From positions 65,065,067 to 65,129,066 of the forward strand of contig NC_091135.1 in NCBI RefSeq assembly GCF_041381155.1: a DNA stretch of 64,000 nt. Direction: 5' to 3'. The DNA comes from Argopecten irradians (lineage: Eukaryota > Mollusca > Bivalvia > Pectinida > Pectinidae). Below, one piece after another: positions 36,554 through 49,189 of the stretch; within the stretch, counting starts at the first letter, position 1, and every line of letters starts with the position of its first letter. The position numbers were made by a program, and so were the translations under genes. The notes under the pieces were generated by a model. It was not told the origin of the DNA. It did not search any database and was given only the letters and a program-made list of their open reading frames with translations.

Positions 36554-39500
36554 TCACTTGTTGTAAAGTCGAAACAGGATGTACCGAAAGCATTCAACGA
36601 GTAAATGAATGAGTTCTACTCCGCTGAGGACAGATGCACCCACAAACAAACCAATGGTACCGCCAATATCGGACATAAACTGGACATCCTGAAAGAGAGT
36701 GAAACGAATTCACGTCATCGATATCCTGTATGTTAAAAATAAGTATTATTTAATATTAAAAAATCACATTGCAAGCTGAAAAAATAACTTTTCCGCTAGA
36801 GCAAAATATCAATTTGAAAGAATTTCTATTAGTTATGTATCATATTAAGCTCGGATGTTTGATTCTTCCAAAACTGTAAAGTAACACACTTGATGAAATG
36901 AAGACAGGAAGGCATAACGGCATGAACAGACTATTTTAATGAATTTGATAAAAAGACAAAAAGCACATATACTACAGATAGATAGCAATGGATAATGATG
37001 AATTCAGGAAAGGACCAAATAATGTTAAAAAGGAATTAAGGAGACCGATAGATAAGAATGTCTATTATGGTTTTATACATCTTTATATAATATTGAAATT
37101 TTAACTTATTTATACTTACTCCGTAAGCTGGTGCTTCCTCTATGTGCTCGTAGGATAGCTCCTCGAAGTACAAATCCAGCTTCAAAAAGTTGTTGCGAAG
37201 CCTGTAAATGAAATAATTGGTAGGTAATGGGTAAAACAACTAAACTTTTGGCTATATTCGATAAAGTGGTCAAGTAGGTCTTTAGGATTGTACCTGATAC
37301 ACCCATGGCATGATCGTAAACGCCTGATCAACCAACACGGATGTTTTGAATAGTTCATGCACTTATCTTGCACATACACAACGCATACATACTGAATCAA
37401 CCGTCCTTGACTGAGGTATAAGGATAATGCAGATTGTGGCTAAACTGAAAGTGAAATTTATGTACTAAGCGATAAACTACCTACCTGTCTATATTAAGTG
37501 AGCTGTTAATGGGGTCATCGACAAACTCATTACAGTCATATCCGGTCACCATTTTAACCTTCACAGCTTGGTGTTCTTCTGAACACATTAATGGTATCAG
37601 CTCCTTTCTCTGTAAAATTATTGGATTGTATGTCAACATTATACAAATATTGATATTTTGGAGGTTAAAAGTCTCTTCCAAGAAAGCAATGCTTTTATAT
37701 GCCATCTTACCAGGTAGTCGTCGTGAGGCCAGCTGAGACTGGACACGGTAGTAGAGTACTGGGTCTCGCTGTATAAAGATAGAAGTATTATCTTTAATAT
37801 ATAAATTCAGACATTTTAATACTTTCATTGAGTTTAAAAGAATTTGATGTTTAAGTTAAAAGCTAATGCTATTATCACACATTTCTTGAAATATAGTTTT
37901 GACCTGCAACTAATGGTTCGTTCGTAGGAAGAAATCCAGAAGTAATCTTTATACTAGAATTGGATCTAAAATGCAGTCTATATGTGCGCAGTTTAACTGG
38001 AGGACATGCAACTTCATCTAAGCAAAATTAGGTTTGCTTCATTCCGACCATCTTACCTACAAAGAGATTATAATTGCTTCATTCAGACGATCTTACCTAC
38101 AAGAACATTAGGATTACTTCATTCCGACCTTCTTACCTACAGGGATATTAGGATTGCTTCATTCCGAGCCTCTTACCTGCATGGAGATTAGAATTGCTTT
38201 ATCCCGACTATCATATCTGCAAGAAGATTAGGATTGCTTCATACCGACCAGCTTACCTACAAGAAGATTAGGATTGCTTCATTCCGACCAGCTTACCTAC
38301 AAGAAGATTAGGATTGCTTCATACCGACCATCATACCTACAAGAATATTAGGATTGCTTCATTCCGATCCTCTTACCTGCATGGAGATTAGGATGGCTTC
38401 ATCCTGACTATCCTACCTGCATGGGGATTAGAATTGCTTCATTTCGACCATCTTACCCACAAGAAGATCAGGATTGCTTCATTCCGACCCTCTTACCTGC
38501 ATGGAGATTAGAATTGCTTCATTCCAACACTCTTACTTGCATGGAGATCAGGATTTCTTCATTCCGACCTTCTAACCTACATGGAGATTAGGATTTCCTC
38601 AATATGACCATCTTACCTACATGGATTGGTACATGGACATGGTAGATCACCATTCAACTGAGCTTCTAGCACCAAAATGGAACATACAGCTGTAAACCAG
38701 AAACATAATTACAATTGTAGTTGAGAATAAATGAAAAAAGGAAGATAGGCCTTATAGCTTAATTACAGGTATCTTGTGACATACACAGTAAAGAACACCA
38801 GTTGTCTGGACCTTACCAGTGCGATAAGCAGGGAATGTCATTCGTTGTGTGAGTGAACGTTTGTATGTTTTGGGAGGCTGCAGTATAATCGTGTTGTGTC
38901 CCCTTGTAATAGTTTGGTTAGGTTTGATTTAATATATTTACGTCCTATAGTGCTACACGACTGAAACATACACGACATAGACAACACCAAGAAGCACACC
39001 ACACCCGGTCACATACTGACAACGGGCGAACCAGCCGTTCCAATCGCTATATGCTGAGCACTAAGCTGGAGCAGAAGCTACCACCTTTCAGGAGCGAGCG
39101 CTAAACCGGATGCCGAATGTGAGGTTGTACCAAGGAAGACGTTAGGAAGAAGAAAGTAAGTTAGTAAGAAGAAACAAAATAAGATCATACCTCCAGAGCC
39201 TTGTAATAGCTGGACCTTTTATTATGATATCTCAGTGGAGCACCAAAGAATATGTACAACAGTTTAATATTGTAAAGTGACTTTCATATAAAACCTTCAC
39301 CTAGTCCTTAAAATGAACACACTTACACTCGATGTTAGGTCCACAGGTTTTGTTGGAGCTGGCGACTGTAGTGGTATCCATGGAGACAAAGCCTGTTATA
39401 CAGCCACAGATATCTTCTGTTAGAGTGACGAGGCAAACCTGCTCACAAGTCTGTAGGTAACAGGAATTACACCAATACTGTATTTCAGTTCTAAGTCGAA

Positions 39501-42500
39501 GATAGATATAGTATCTATTAGAATATTAGTGTTCTCAACTCAGTTAATTACATACTGTAAGAGGTTTCATTTCTTAACTTTTGTTTTGTTTTGTTTTTGC
39601 TTTTCGTTAAAGTGACAATTCAATGAGGCTAATTCTGTCACTTAACCACGAAGCAAAATATTAACTTAATGTATTGTTCTACATTCCTTATGAAACAGAT
39701 AACAAGAAATATTGACAAATTCCACGACATTGTTAAGTATTTTGATTGATACCGTTGAAATTCCAATTCGTTGATCAATACGATTAAGCAGGTATAACAT
39801 GCATGCTGTACCCATACCCGAGCCAAAGTCACGTACATTAAACAAATGCAATACATAACCACTGAGGATTTGGTGGAATTATATTTAGACAAGAACATAC
39901 ACCTATTAACGTAAACACTCTACTGTAAGAGCGATTTGAGTAGTCCTAAACAAAATTTTCTTTACTACACTGGCAAGTGCCAGGGTTCGGTATACAAGAC
40001 GTCTGACCACAATGTGTAATAGTGGACAACAAGAGAGTTTGAACATTTCACATACATTTCACTTTTCTGGCTTATCACAGTAAAACAAACTAATTTAATT
40101 TCCATTGGAACTGGTTTGTTTCCGATATATATGCAAATCTTAATGTAATCTTAGACTGAATTGTCCCTTTAATGTTTATTTGATTGTAACAGGTTTTAAT
40201 TGTACATAGTTATACGGTTGCCTTCTATCAGTATGTACAAATGAAACCAGCTACATGACTAAATATTTCAAGGAAATACAACTTATGTCGCTTTTGTGAA
40301 AAAAAATATCCAAGATTCTTTCAATATTACAGTCTGAAAGTTCTATGAAAAAGTAGGATTCATGAAATGAATTACAGTAAAATGAAATGGTCACCATATA
40401 TATCAAGTGACCTTTCCGTCATCACGTACCATCCTTGTGTATTCCATACCGTACTTGCGCCTGTATTCCGTCTGTTTCTGACAGTTTCCATGCGGATAAC
40501 CCAGTCTATCGATTGTTTTCTGAAATAAAATTTAACTGCTCAACATTTGTTTGAAGAAACGAGAGATAACGTAGTATTATAGTGTGTAACGATAATATAG
40601 AAACTACAATAATGGTATATAGCTTGGTCGGTATCTCCTCATGTTTTATAGTGTTTACCTCCTTTCGATCGATTGTGAAACAAAAGTCATCATCTAAACT
40701 CTCGTTTGTTAAGGAGGTAAACACTATAAAACATGAGGAGATACCGACCAAGCTTTATACCATTATTGTAGTTTCTATATTATCGTTACATTAGTAACAT
40801 TAGTTTTCACTTTAGCGTATAATTGAAGTTTACAATAACGGTTTATGGTGTTGACATTACTCTTACATATTAACATTGTTTGTAATCAAAGGTTTTGATG
40901 TAATATGAATACCTGTTTGAGACTAACAAATGTCCATGTGGGCGCTAACGTAAGTCCTTGTTCCTCAATGAATGGGTATGTTCCCGGCTCGTGAACCAAC
41001 AGTTTCAGGCCATAGCCACTGCTGTATGGACTAACGTACTCATTTATGTCGAGGTTCAGCATCAATGTCAGGCCTAAATAATTAAAGTTGATAGGAAACA
41101 TAAATAATAGTTAAAGCAATAACAGCTACTTTTTCTTGATACGGAACTTACCGAAAAATATGCGGGCTTTATGATACAAATTATTGACTTTTACAGAAAG
41201 CATGTGAATAGCTCCACTCATGTAAAAGTACTTAAAAAATCCAACAGATATTACTGCTTTTTATCTTAAATTTTACATGTCATTTTTCTTTTTAAATGAA
41301 ATCCTAAAAGCCTCGCATGTTATTACTATTAAAATGATTTGGCACAACTAGCGATAACAAGGATTGGTAACGGATGTGCCACGGACGAAATAGGATTCGA
41401 ATAACCAACCATCTGGTCAAGGTGTAAAGGCTCATAACATTTTCAATGGTAAAAATACATTGTAATAAAATGAACCGTTTATCTATGGTAGGTGTGAAAT
41501 TGAAGCTATTTACCGAAGGCAGGTCCAGGCACTGTCGCCACAAATTGGTCAGTTTGTATCGTGTAACAGTTGCCAAATCTAGCACTTTTAAAGTGCCTAA
41601 AAATACTGAAAATGAACAATATTATTTGTTTTTCAAACAAAAGATACTGAAATTGAAATGAAGGCTTCAGTTTGATTAGTAATATTGCTGTCGGGAGTTG
41701 TTGATGAAAATTAAAAAAAAAACAACGAATCTCTTATTTTCGTTATAACTTTACCTTTGTAAAAATCTCAGTGACATTTAATTATGTGAATGTTTTGACG
41801 ATTGTAATAGTTTATTTTCGTTATCATATTCGAGTGAACATACGTTGTACTTTAATTAGTAATCATTGTCCCTCAACATGCCCGCAATAAGATAGTCGTC
41901 ACCAGTTATAATTTAATAACGACTCTATTGACATACCTGGAATTACATCGCATTCCGTCAATCGAACAGTGAATCAACATATCCTCGATCGAGTGTCCAG
42001 TTCTCAAAATGTCATCTCTACAACCACAAATTGTAATGCGAGCTACGTTCACGGCAACGATAGCTGATTTGTTGTTTTTAAATGAGTTAGAATTATACAG
42101 ATACATATTGTCGTCTGTATATTCATGAGGGCTAATATTGATAAATATTTAACATCGCATCAAAGAGCTTACTTTAAGTAAGATATATTTCTGTCAGATA
42201 CCATATCGCCACATGTGAATAATATATCGATAGAACATATGTATAGTTACTAAAGATAATTTCGAACATAATGAAACAGTGTTACATATTTCATTGATCA
42301 ATTAGCGGTCGTTTAAATGTAAAACATTAAAACATTACAGAAAGGTTTCACTTATAAACTAACATAGCCATTTCATTGATTGCTTGTGTGACTAGCATAT
42401 TCCGGATTTGTAAATGGTTGGTTGGTATGCTCTTAGCTAGATCCCATTGTTCTTTATGCACACCATATTCCTCAAACTTTTTCAGGAAGGCAAATTCCGG

Positions 42501-44853
42501 GTTACTTTTGTCAACGACCGAACGCTCCTGTATTGCACTTTCTCGCATCTGCAATAGAATCACAATTTACCTTCATTGAGAAATAATTGAAAAAAACCCA
42601 ATATCTGTTGGCCTGGAAAAAAAATTAAATAAAAACAAAGAAGCAACGGTTGCCGAGTGGTTAATGTGTCCCGAACTTCTTCAGCTCACCCTCCGCCACT
42701 TGAGTGCAAATTAAAAACTTACTTTTGGCAATATACTGACCGTAGGTCAACGGGTTTCTCCGGGTACTATGACTTTTATCTTACTCAAAAAACCTGATAC
42801 GTCCAAAGACCCATTGATTATCCCTTGCAATCTTCATAATTTGATTTTAAAGTTGAAACCGACAAAACGACGAAAATAGGAGTTACACAAAAAGTAGTTT
42901 TGGTATTTTTTTTATTGGGAGGCAGTAGTGGAGGATTTCGCCTTACAAACAATATTAAATCAGAGTTGCATAAAAAAAATTCTTACTTTTGATTCAATCT
43001 TATAAACATTATTTTCTTGAAATTATAAATCAATTTAATCCCTAGGAAACAATGCCGTCGTTGTATCAGTCAACCTGAAGCGATATTTTCTTGTTGGGTT
43101 CAATAAGTATATTTAAGATAATGAAATTGCTCGTTACAGGCAATATCGAACAATTATTATATAGACCAGGGTTTATTGTGACGTCATAATACGGACACGT
43201 CATAGCTTTTATAGATGGAATCCGCAGAACGAAATAGTTTCTGTTGTAGAAATTTTCAAAATGTAGCTTTGCGATCCATATAAGCTTAAAAGGACTTCGG
43301 CTGGAGTGGATGCCGACATGTGTAAAAACTATACGGCTAACGTTCCTTTTTATCGAATACACTAGCCTCATTTATTTATATAAATTAAATGCTATAGCGA
43401 CCAATTTGGACCTGATTTTTAGTGATAATAATATTAATTACTACTTAATAATTGTTTTGAAGTTAGGAAATTAACAGGGGGGGGGGGAGGTGAAAAACCA
43501 AAAAAAACTTCGTACTTTTTATTATGGACTCAAAACTCTGAATTTTAATTTTAGCACAGCGCGCTAAAAATGAATTAAGAATGAAAAAAATAAGAATTTG
43601 ATAATGCATGCTTACCTCAAGCTCTGGAACTCTCATGTAAAACTCTAAGATGCCGATGGAACTATCGTCAAGTTGAGTGTTTTTTAATGGATTAATATTG
43701 CAGAAAGAAACGACAGGAAATGTTAGTGCTCCATACTTCAAATTTATCGATGTCTGCTTTGGTCGCGAAACAAACATTGATGACAATTTGAAAATCTGAA
43801 AACAAAGGCCTGTATATGTCAGCAAACACAAACTAATCCAGAGAACCTTTTTGTAAGCCTGGTTTGCGGAGACAATGTGAGCTACTCCGTGTACTGTTGT
43901 GTTCATGGCTAGATCTCTTAGAACCTCTTTAAATTTGGCCCTCCTTTTCTCCACAGCTTTGTCGCTGACAGACTCCTATACAGAAAACGAAATGGACTTA
44001 CTGTTAATTGATAAGCTGAAATACAGCGGAAGATAATTGTATTTACCCGATATTTATCAATTAGTAATTGCTGATCTTGTTTGCATGTAAAATAATCATT
44101 TCTAATTGTTACTCTTTTTTATTTCATGTGAAAATATGAAACGTTGAATGGAAAGGTGACACACACAATGGTGTTGAAAAAAGCAAAATTACTTAGTATA
44201 GTTTGTATATATTGTACTTACCTCAATCTCTTGGGCTTCTTCCAGCTCCATTAGTTCGTCTTGTAGCTATTACGTGTCACAAGGTTAAGAAAACCTTAAA
44301 AAAGAAATCACATGTTTCACATGGTCACATTTTAATGAGTAGGATCAACCTTCTAGTATCTCTAATAATCGGTCGGTGAGAATAAATTATACAGTTTACA
44401 AAGGATCCAAAATAATCTTCTGTTTGGTGGAATCTAAAAACAGCAGCTTTCTTTAAACGTATAAGTATACACTAAATAATTCCTAACGCAATGGGCGTAC
44501 TTATTGTATCGTAATCATCCACGAATAAAAGTTCTGAAATCAAAATTCCAATGGAGAGATGGGATGTTATAGATATCAATATATCTCACACATCTAACTT
44601 TAAATAACAATATCAACAAATGGTACATGATATTAACTCAAAAATCACATAGGTCTAATTGAAAGACAAACAGAAAAAAAATCTTAATTTGACGAAACGA
44701 CAGTAATGTTAACAGGACACTGTAAAGAAAAGATAGTTGAATAATGTATGCCATTAAGAAACTAGTTTTACTTACCCCACACACAAACCAGATCATTTGC
44801 ACACTTGTAGTATGTTCTGCTGTGACTTAAAGTCAACCAACGTTTCACTGATA
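36554..44853 (-). CDS. DEG/ENaC-family sodium channel, gene 1 (FaNaC/ASIC-like)
   Basis: Core exons (minus): 44222-44266 (or -44259), 43616-43975, 42364-42548, 41937-42131, 41514-41596, 40913-41073, 40430-40519, 39327-39450, 38617-38689, 37711-37768, 37485-37609, 37120-37201, 36554-36688. All phases join without a stop, giving about 571 residues. Features: N-terminal TVHG gating motif, TM1 (ISLCLLTYTGLCF), a cysteine-rich extracellular loop with RFGNCYT, YPHGNC and CPCTNPC, then TM2 with the GAS selectivity site, ending in TGA. Homotrimeric channels of this family pass sodium across the plasma membrane and are opened by peptides or protons; ligand unknown. Possible further N-terminal exons at 44501-44533 and 44776-44853 also keep phase, using the 44259 acceptor. 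The start codon is not found. Exon 38617-38689 is followed by a splice-donor minisatellite. Confidence 0.88.
38020..38634 (-). repeat. 40-bp minisatellite made of a 5' splice site (gene 1)
   Basis: Fourteen units of exactly 40 bp run leftward from the real donor of exon 38617-38689. Each unit repeats the last few exon bases, the TGTAG|GTAAG junction and about 30 bp of intron. Donor-like boxes fall at 38051-38060, 38091-38100, 38131-38140 and so on to the real one at 38611-38620. A few units have lost the GT or its context. Confidence 0.9.
38921..39135 (-). mobile_element. SINE-like dispersed repeat in a gene 1 intron
   Basis: It begins with the TTTACGTCCTAT stretch shared with the SINE at 45848-46065, then runs through a different middle (GGGCGAACCAGCCGTTCC, GCTGAGCACTAAGC) that I recall as common in bivalve genomes. 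It is probably a related composite SINE; exact ends are uncertain. Confidence 0.5.
39611..40168. mobile_element. MITE with TTAA target duplication, 558 bp
   Basis: Terminal inverted repeat AGTGACAATTCAATGA at the left and its near complement TGAATTGTCCCT at the right, each bordered by TTAA (39607-39610, 40169-40172). The target suggests a Kolobok- or piggyBac-type parent. It lies between exons 40430-40519 and 39327-39450 of gene 1. A relative is at 53172 in gene 2. Confidence 0.78.
40585..40790. repeat. Near-perfect 79-bp-arm palindrome in an intron of gene 1
   Basis: Arms 40585-40664 and 40711-40790 are inverted copies with a single visible mismatch, around a 46-bp loop. In the gene 1 transcript this would fold into a long hairpin. 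Confidence 0.92.
42648..42830 (+). mobile_element. tRNA-derived SINE, plus orientation
   Basis: A-box-like GGTTGCCGAGTGGTTAA at the start, a decayed B box about 45 bp on, then GACCGTAGGTCAACGGGTTTC and a trailing region. It lies in the intron between exons 43616-43975 and 42364-42548 of gene 1. Confidence 0.7.
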
Positions 44854-45468
44854 CTATTGGCAGTTATGGTTTATTAAACAGGGCCCAGAACGAATAATGC
44901 TGGAATGTGGATTATTACCATCACACATTATCAAGGTATCCCATGTGATTGTCCCCAGTGTAATTAAAGCTGTGTAATATGCCATTATTAAAGTAGCTTA
45001 CTTTGATGAAATAGAGTGTTCTAGACAGTATCTGTGTCAAATCTGGTGTTTTTTTAGCTTTGATCACAATGACGCGTTTACAGTTACTATCTCTGATCAA
45101 AGCTCGATATATCTGGTGCCAAAAACAATTGATCTATACTCAAGCGCTTTAGCTTTATTTTGCCAGGGTTTATGTTTCACTATATTTGCGATCTATTTCA
45201 AAGCGCGAATTCAACCCCCCCCCCCCCCTCCAGTGAAATTTAGAACTGCAGACTATTTCAGTATAAATATATAATGAGCATACATGAGCCAAAACGCCCA
45301 ATTATTTTGCTGCATATGTAAACATGACGATATTTCTTTTTGAAAATTCACGATTTAGCTTTAGATATTTAATATCCTTTTTTGATACCGGTGTAGCGCG
45401 AATAAGCGAAATGACACGCTTAAAAATGAGAACAATTATACGACTGCTTTTTCAAGAATGTACCAATA
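44854..45468. other. 5' side of gene 1, no exon identified
   Basis: The putative exon 44776-44853 begins at an acceptor, so at least one more exon or a promoter should lie to the right, but none is clear. A C run lies at about 45216-45229. Confidence 0.4.
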
Positions 45469-47652
45469 TAGCACACCCCATGAAGAAGAATATACCAACA
45501 ACTCACCCCACGAAGAAGAATGTACCAACAGCACACCCCATGAAGAAGAATGTACCAACAACACACCCCATGAAGAAGAATGTACCACCAGCACACTCCA
45601 CAAAAATGATGTTCCAACAACACAGCCCATGAAGAAGAATGTACCAACAGCACACCCCTTGAACAAGAATGTACCAACTGCACACTCCACGAAGAAGAAT
45701 GTACCAACAACACACCCCATCAAGAAGAATGTATCAACGGCGCACTCCACAAAAATGATGTTCCAACAACACACCCCATGAAGAAGAATGTACCAACAGC
45801 ACACTCCATAAAGAAGAATGTACCAACAGCACATCCCATGAAGAATGTTTGGTTTGTTTTAGTTTTACGTCCTATTAACAGCCAGGGTCATGTAAGGACG
45901 TGCCAGGTTTGTTGGTGGAGGAAAGCCGGAGTACCCGGAGAAAAACCACAGGCCAGCGGTCAGTACCTGGCAACTGCCCCACATGGGATTCGAACCCGCA
46001 TCCCAGAGGTGGAGGGCTTGTGGTAATATGTCGGGACATCTTAACCACTCGGCCACCGCGGCCCCATGAAGAATGTACCAACAACACACTCCATGAAGAA
46101 TTATGTACTAATAGCACACCCCATGAAGAAGAATGTACCAATAGCACACTCCATGAAGAAGAATGTACTAATAGCACACCCCATGAAGAATGTATAACAT
46201 CACGTCCAATGAAGAATGCACCAACAGCACACCCCAAGAAGAAGAATGTACCAACAGCACACTCCACGAAGAATAATGTACTAATAGCACACCCCATGAA
46301 GAAGAATGTACCAACAGCACACTCCATGAAGAAGAATGTACTAATAGCACACCCCATGAAGAAGAATGTACCAACAGCACACTCCATGAAGAAGAATGTA
46401 CTTATAGCACACCTCATGAAGAAGAATGTACCAACAGCACACTCCACGAAGAAGAATGTACTAATAGCACACCCCATGAAGAAGAATGTACCAACAGCAC
46501 ACTCCATGAAGAATTATGTACTAATAGCACACCCCATGAAGAAGAATGTACCAACAGCACACTCCACGAAGAAGAATGTACTAATAGCACACCCCATGAA
46601 GAATGTATAACAGCACATCCAAAGAAGAATGCACCAACAGCACACCCCAAGAAGAAGAATGTACCAACAGCACACCCATGAAGAAGAATATGCCAACAGC
46701 ACAGCCCCACGAAGAAAAATGTACCAACAACAAACCCCATGAAGAAAAATATACCAACAACACAGCCCCACGCGGGAAGAATGTACCAACAGCACATCAC
46801 ATGAAAAATGTACCAACAGCAAACCCCATGAAGAAGAATGTACCAACAGCACATCCAATGAAGAATGTACCAACAGCAGAGCCCCACGAAGAAAAATGTA
46901 CCAACAACACACCCCATGAAGAAACATGTGCCAACAACACACCCCATGAAGAAAAATGTTCGAACAACACATCCAATGAAGAATATACCAACACCACAGC
47001 CCCACGAAGAAGAATGTACCAACAGCACACCCCATGAAGAAGAATGTACCAACAGCACACTCCATGAAGAAGAATGTACCAACAGCACACCCCATGAAAA
47101 AGAATGTACTAATAGCACACCCCATGAAGAAGAATGGACCTACAGTACACCCAATGAAGAAGAATGTACTAATAGCACACCCCATGAAGAATGTACCAAC
47201 AGCACACCCCATGAAGAAGAATATACCAGCAGCACACCCAATGAAGAAGAATGTACAACAGCACACTCCATGAAGAAGAATATACCAACAGCACATCCCA
47301 TGAAGAATTTACCAACAGCACAGCCCCACGAAGAAGAATGTACCAAAAGCACACCCCATTTAGAAGAATGTACCAACACCACAGCCCCACGAAGAAGAAT
47401 GTACCAACAGCACACCCCATGAAGGAGAATGTACCAACAGCACACCCCATGAAGAAGAATGTACCAACAGCACGTCCAATGAAGAAGAATGTACCAACAG
47501 CACACCCCATGAAGAAGAATGTACCAACAGCACAGCCCCACGAAGAAGAATGTACCAACAGTACACTCCATGAAGAAGAATGTGCCAACAGCACATCCAA
47601 TGAAGAAAAATATACCAACAGCACATCCCTTGAAGAATGTACCAACAGCACA
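45469..47652. repeat. 30-bp minisatellite, about 65 units
   Basis: The unit is GAAGAATGTACCAACAGCAC within a 30-bp repeat that has CCCCATGAA at its joint. Because 30 is divisible by three, many frames stay open on both strands ([10 protein letters not shown] on +, [10 protein letters not shown] on -), yielding long spurious ORFs. A SINE interrupts it at 45848-46065. Variants with CCACGAAG alternate with CCATGAAG and often come in pairs, hinting at higher-order units. It lies between the two channel genes. Confidence 0.93.
45848..46065 (-). mobile_element. tRNA-derived SINE inserted in the minisatellite
   Basis: On the minus strand it starts with a tRNA-like head: A box TGGCCGAGTGG and B box GGTTCGAATCC (complement 45986-45996). 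It continues to a body ending in the TAAAACAAACCAAA-type tail. It is flanked by ATGAAGAATG on both sides (45838-45847, 46066-46075), although that string is also part of the array unit. It looks well preserved. Confidence 0.85.
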
Positions 47653-49189
47653 AGTCTTTACATGTTACAGAGGTAGCTCCCTTGCGGATAGGTATCGGTT
47701 GTCACGTCATTATGTTGTGAGCGCAATTCACGTCAATTTTTCCGAAAAAGCTTGACGTTACGCTAGTAAAAACATGACGTCAGAATCAATACTTACCTAC
47801 AAGTTCATATAACTCTGTAATATGCAAATACAGAATACCGGTGCCAAAACTTACGACCATGTTTTATCACAAAACCAAAACACTTAAAACTACCTAAAAC
47901 AAAATAAACATGTTCATCCGAACTACTTAAAATACCAATTATGTTAACCTGAAGTTTCTACTGAATATAATCGAAATGGATTATACAAAGGTTAAAAGTA
48001 TTCTCCTAAGACTTCAGTGATAACCAATCGTAAATGATGTAGAAGATATAGATAAAAAGGTGCCTAATGCCTCAAACTCAAACATGATGTTAACAACATA
48101 GATGGACGGGAGTGATTTAACTTTAAGAAATTAAAATTAAATTTAAGAAAGTAATTCTGAAAATTTCCATCTTGAATTCAGTATTGTATAACATCAATTA
48201 AAAATATTGAAAATAAACTAATAAAGTATCATGTTATGAATGAATTCAATATTTTCATCAGAATGAAATTTTTGAGACAAAACACACACATTCAGAAAAT
48301 ATTTGAATGTGGTTAGGAAATATATGAAAATGTCTGATTGCTGTGACATCTAAAAAATGATATATGTTTTATCGTTGTGCCCATAGAGAATGTCAAGTAC
48401 AATTGATGTCGATAATTCACTCATTTCTGTGTTTGATAAATGTTTTTCGTTGGCTTTATTAGTGAATCGTTTAATTGTTAATCTGTAAGGGGAATCATTT
48501 GCGTCATAGTCCCTGATTAATATACCATTGCTGCCACCGGACACTCACTGAAAATGTCAGTCGAATCAACCTTTCCGACGTGTCAGAAAACACGTGGTTA
48601 AAGGATGATGTGTTATGTACGTGATCTTTGTTAACATATATGTATGTTTTTCAATGTTGCAATATTATTGTTTGAACTGAATTAATATTACTTTAATTGT
48701 TTTCATTTTAATAGCCTGACCCCTCGCCGAAACATACAAGAATATAAAAAATATGGTAGTTTCTGCTTCTGCTTAATGCTTCGTTAGCTTCGTTAAAAGG
48801 CTACATAGAACAACATATGGAGAAGAATAGCTCGGGACTCCCAATACTTGTGTAAAAAACAACTATGATATTCTATATCAGAGATGTTTTGTGAAAAATA
48901 TATATTCTATACAACCTTCGAACTGTTGATACATTTTTTTCGATACATTTGTATATCTAAATACATGACAATTTAACTTCGTCATTCCTAAGGGATTATC
49001 CCTTTTGGACAGTTGATACATGATTTACTTTTTACGGGGTATTCACTATCAAATGAAAATATCGGAGACATAATCTCAACTTCATTTTATATTTGATTTA
49101 CGAAAATGAAATAATTGATATGTTTTAGATCATCACAATTTGTTTTGTCCTTTTGAATCCATGTCCATCTGCCTCTTGTTAGATTGACA
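47653..49189. other. Space between the two channel genes
   Basis: Probably the 3' flank of gene 2 and upstream sequence of gene 1. A 64-codon minus-strand frame at 48350-48544 (GTG start, with an in-frame stop just upstream) has natural-looking composition but no known domain, so I do not call it a gene. Confidence 0.45.

Noticed and set aside
42648-42720. Functional tRNA gene
   Set aside because: The A box is good but the B box is decayed and no acceptor stem pairs; it reads as a SINE head. The same holds for 45986-46065.
45900-46610. Open frame of 236 codons running through the 30-bp minisatellite and SINE
   Set aside because: It follows from a unit length divisible by three; other frames and the other strand are equally open, and it crosses a SINE.
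48350-48544. Upstream exon of channel gene 1 or a small gene
   Set aside because: It begins at GTG with an in-frame stop just before it, has no GT donor at a useful place, and no domain is seen.
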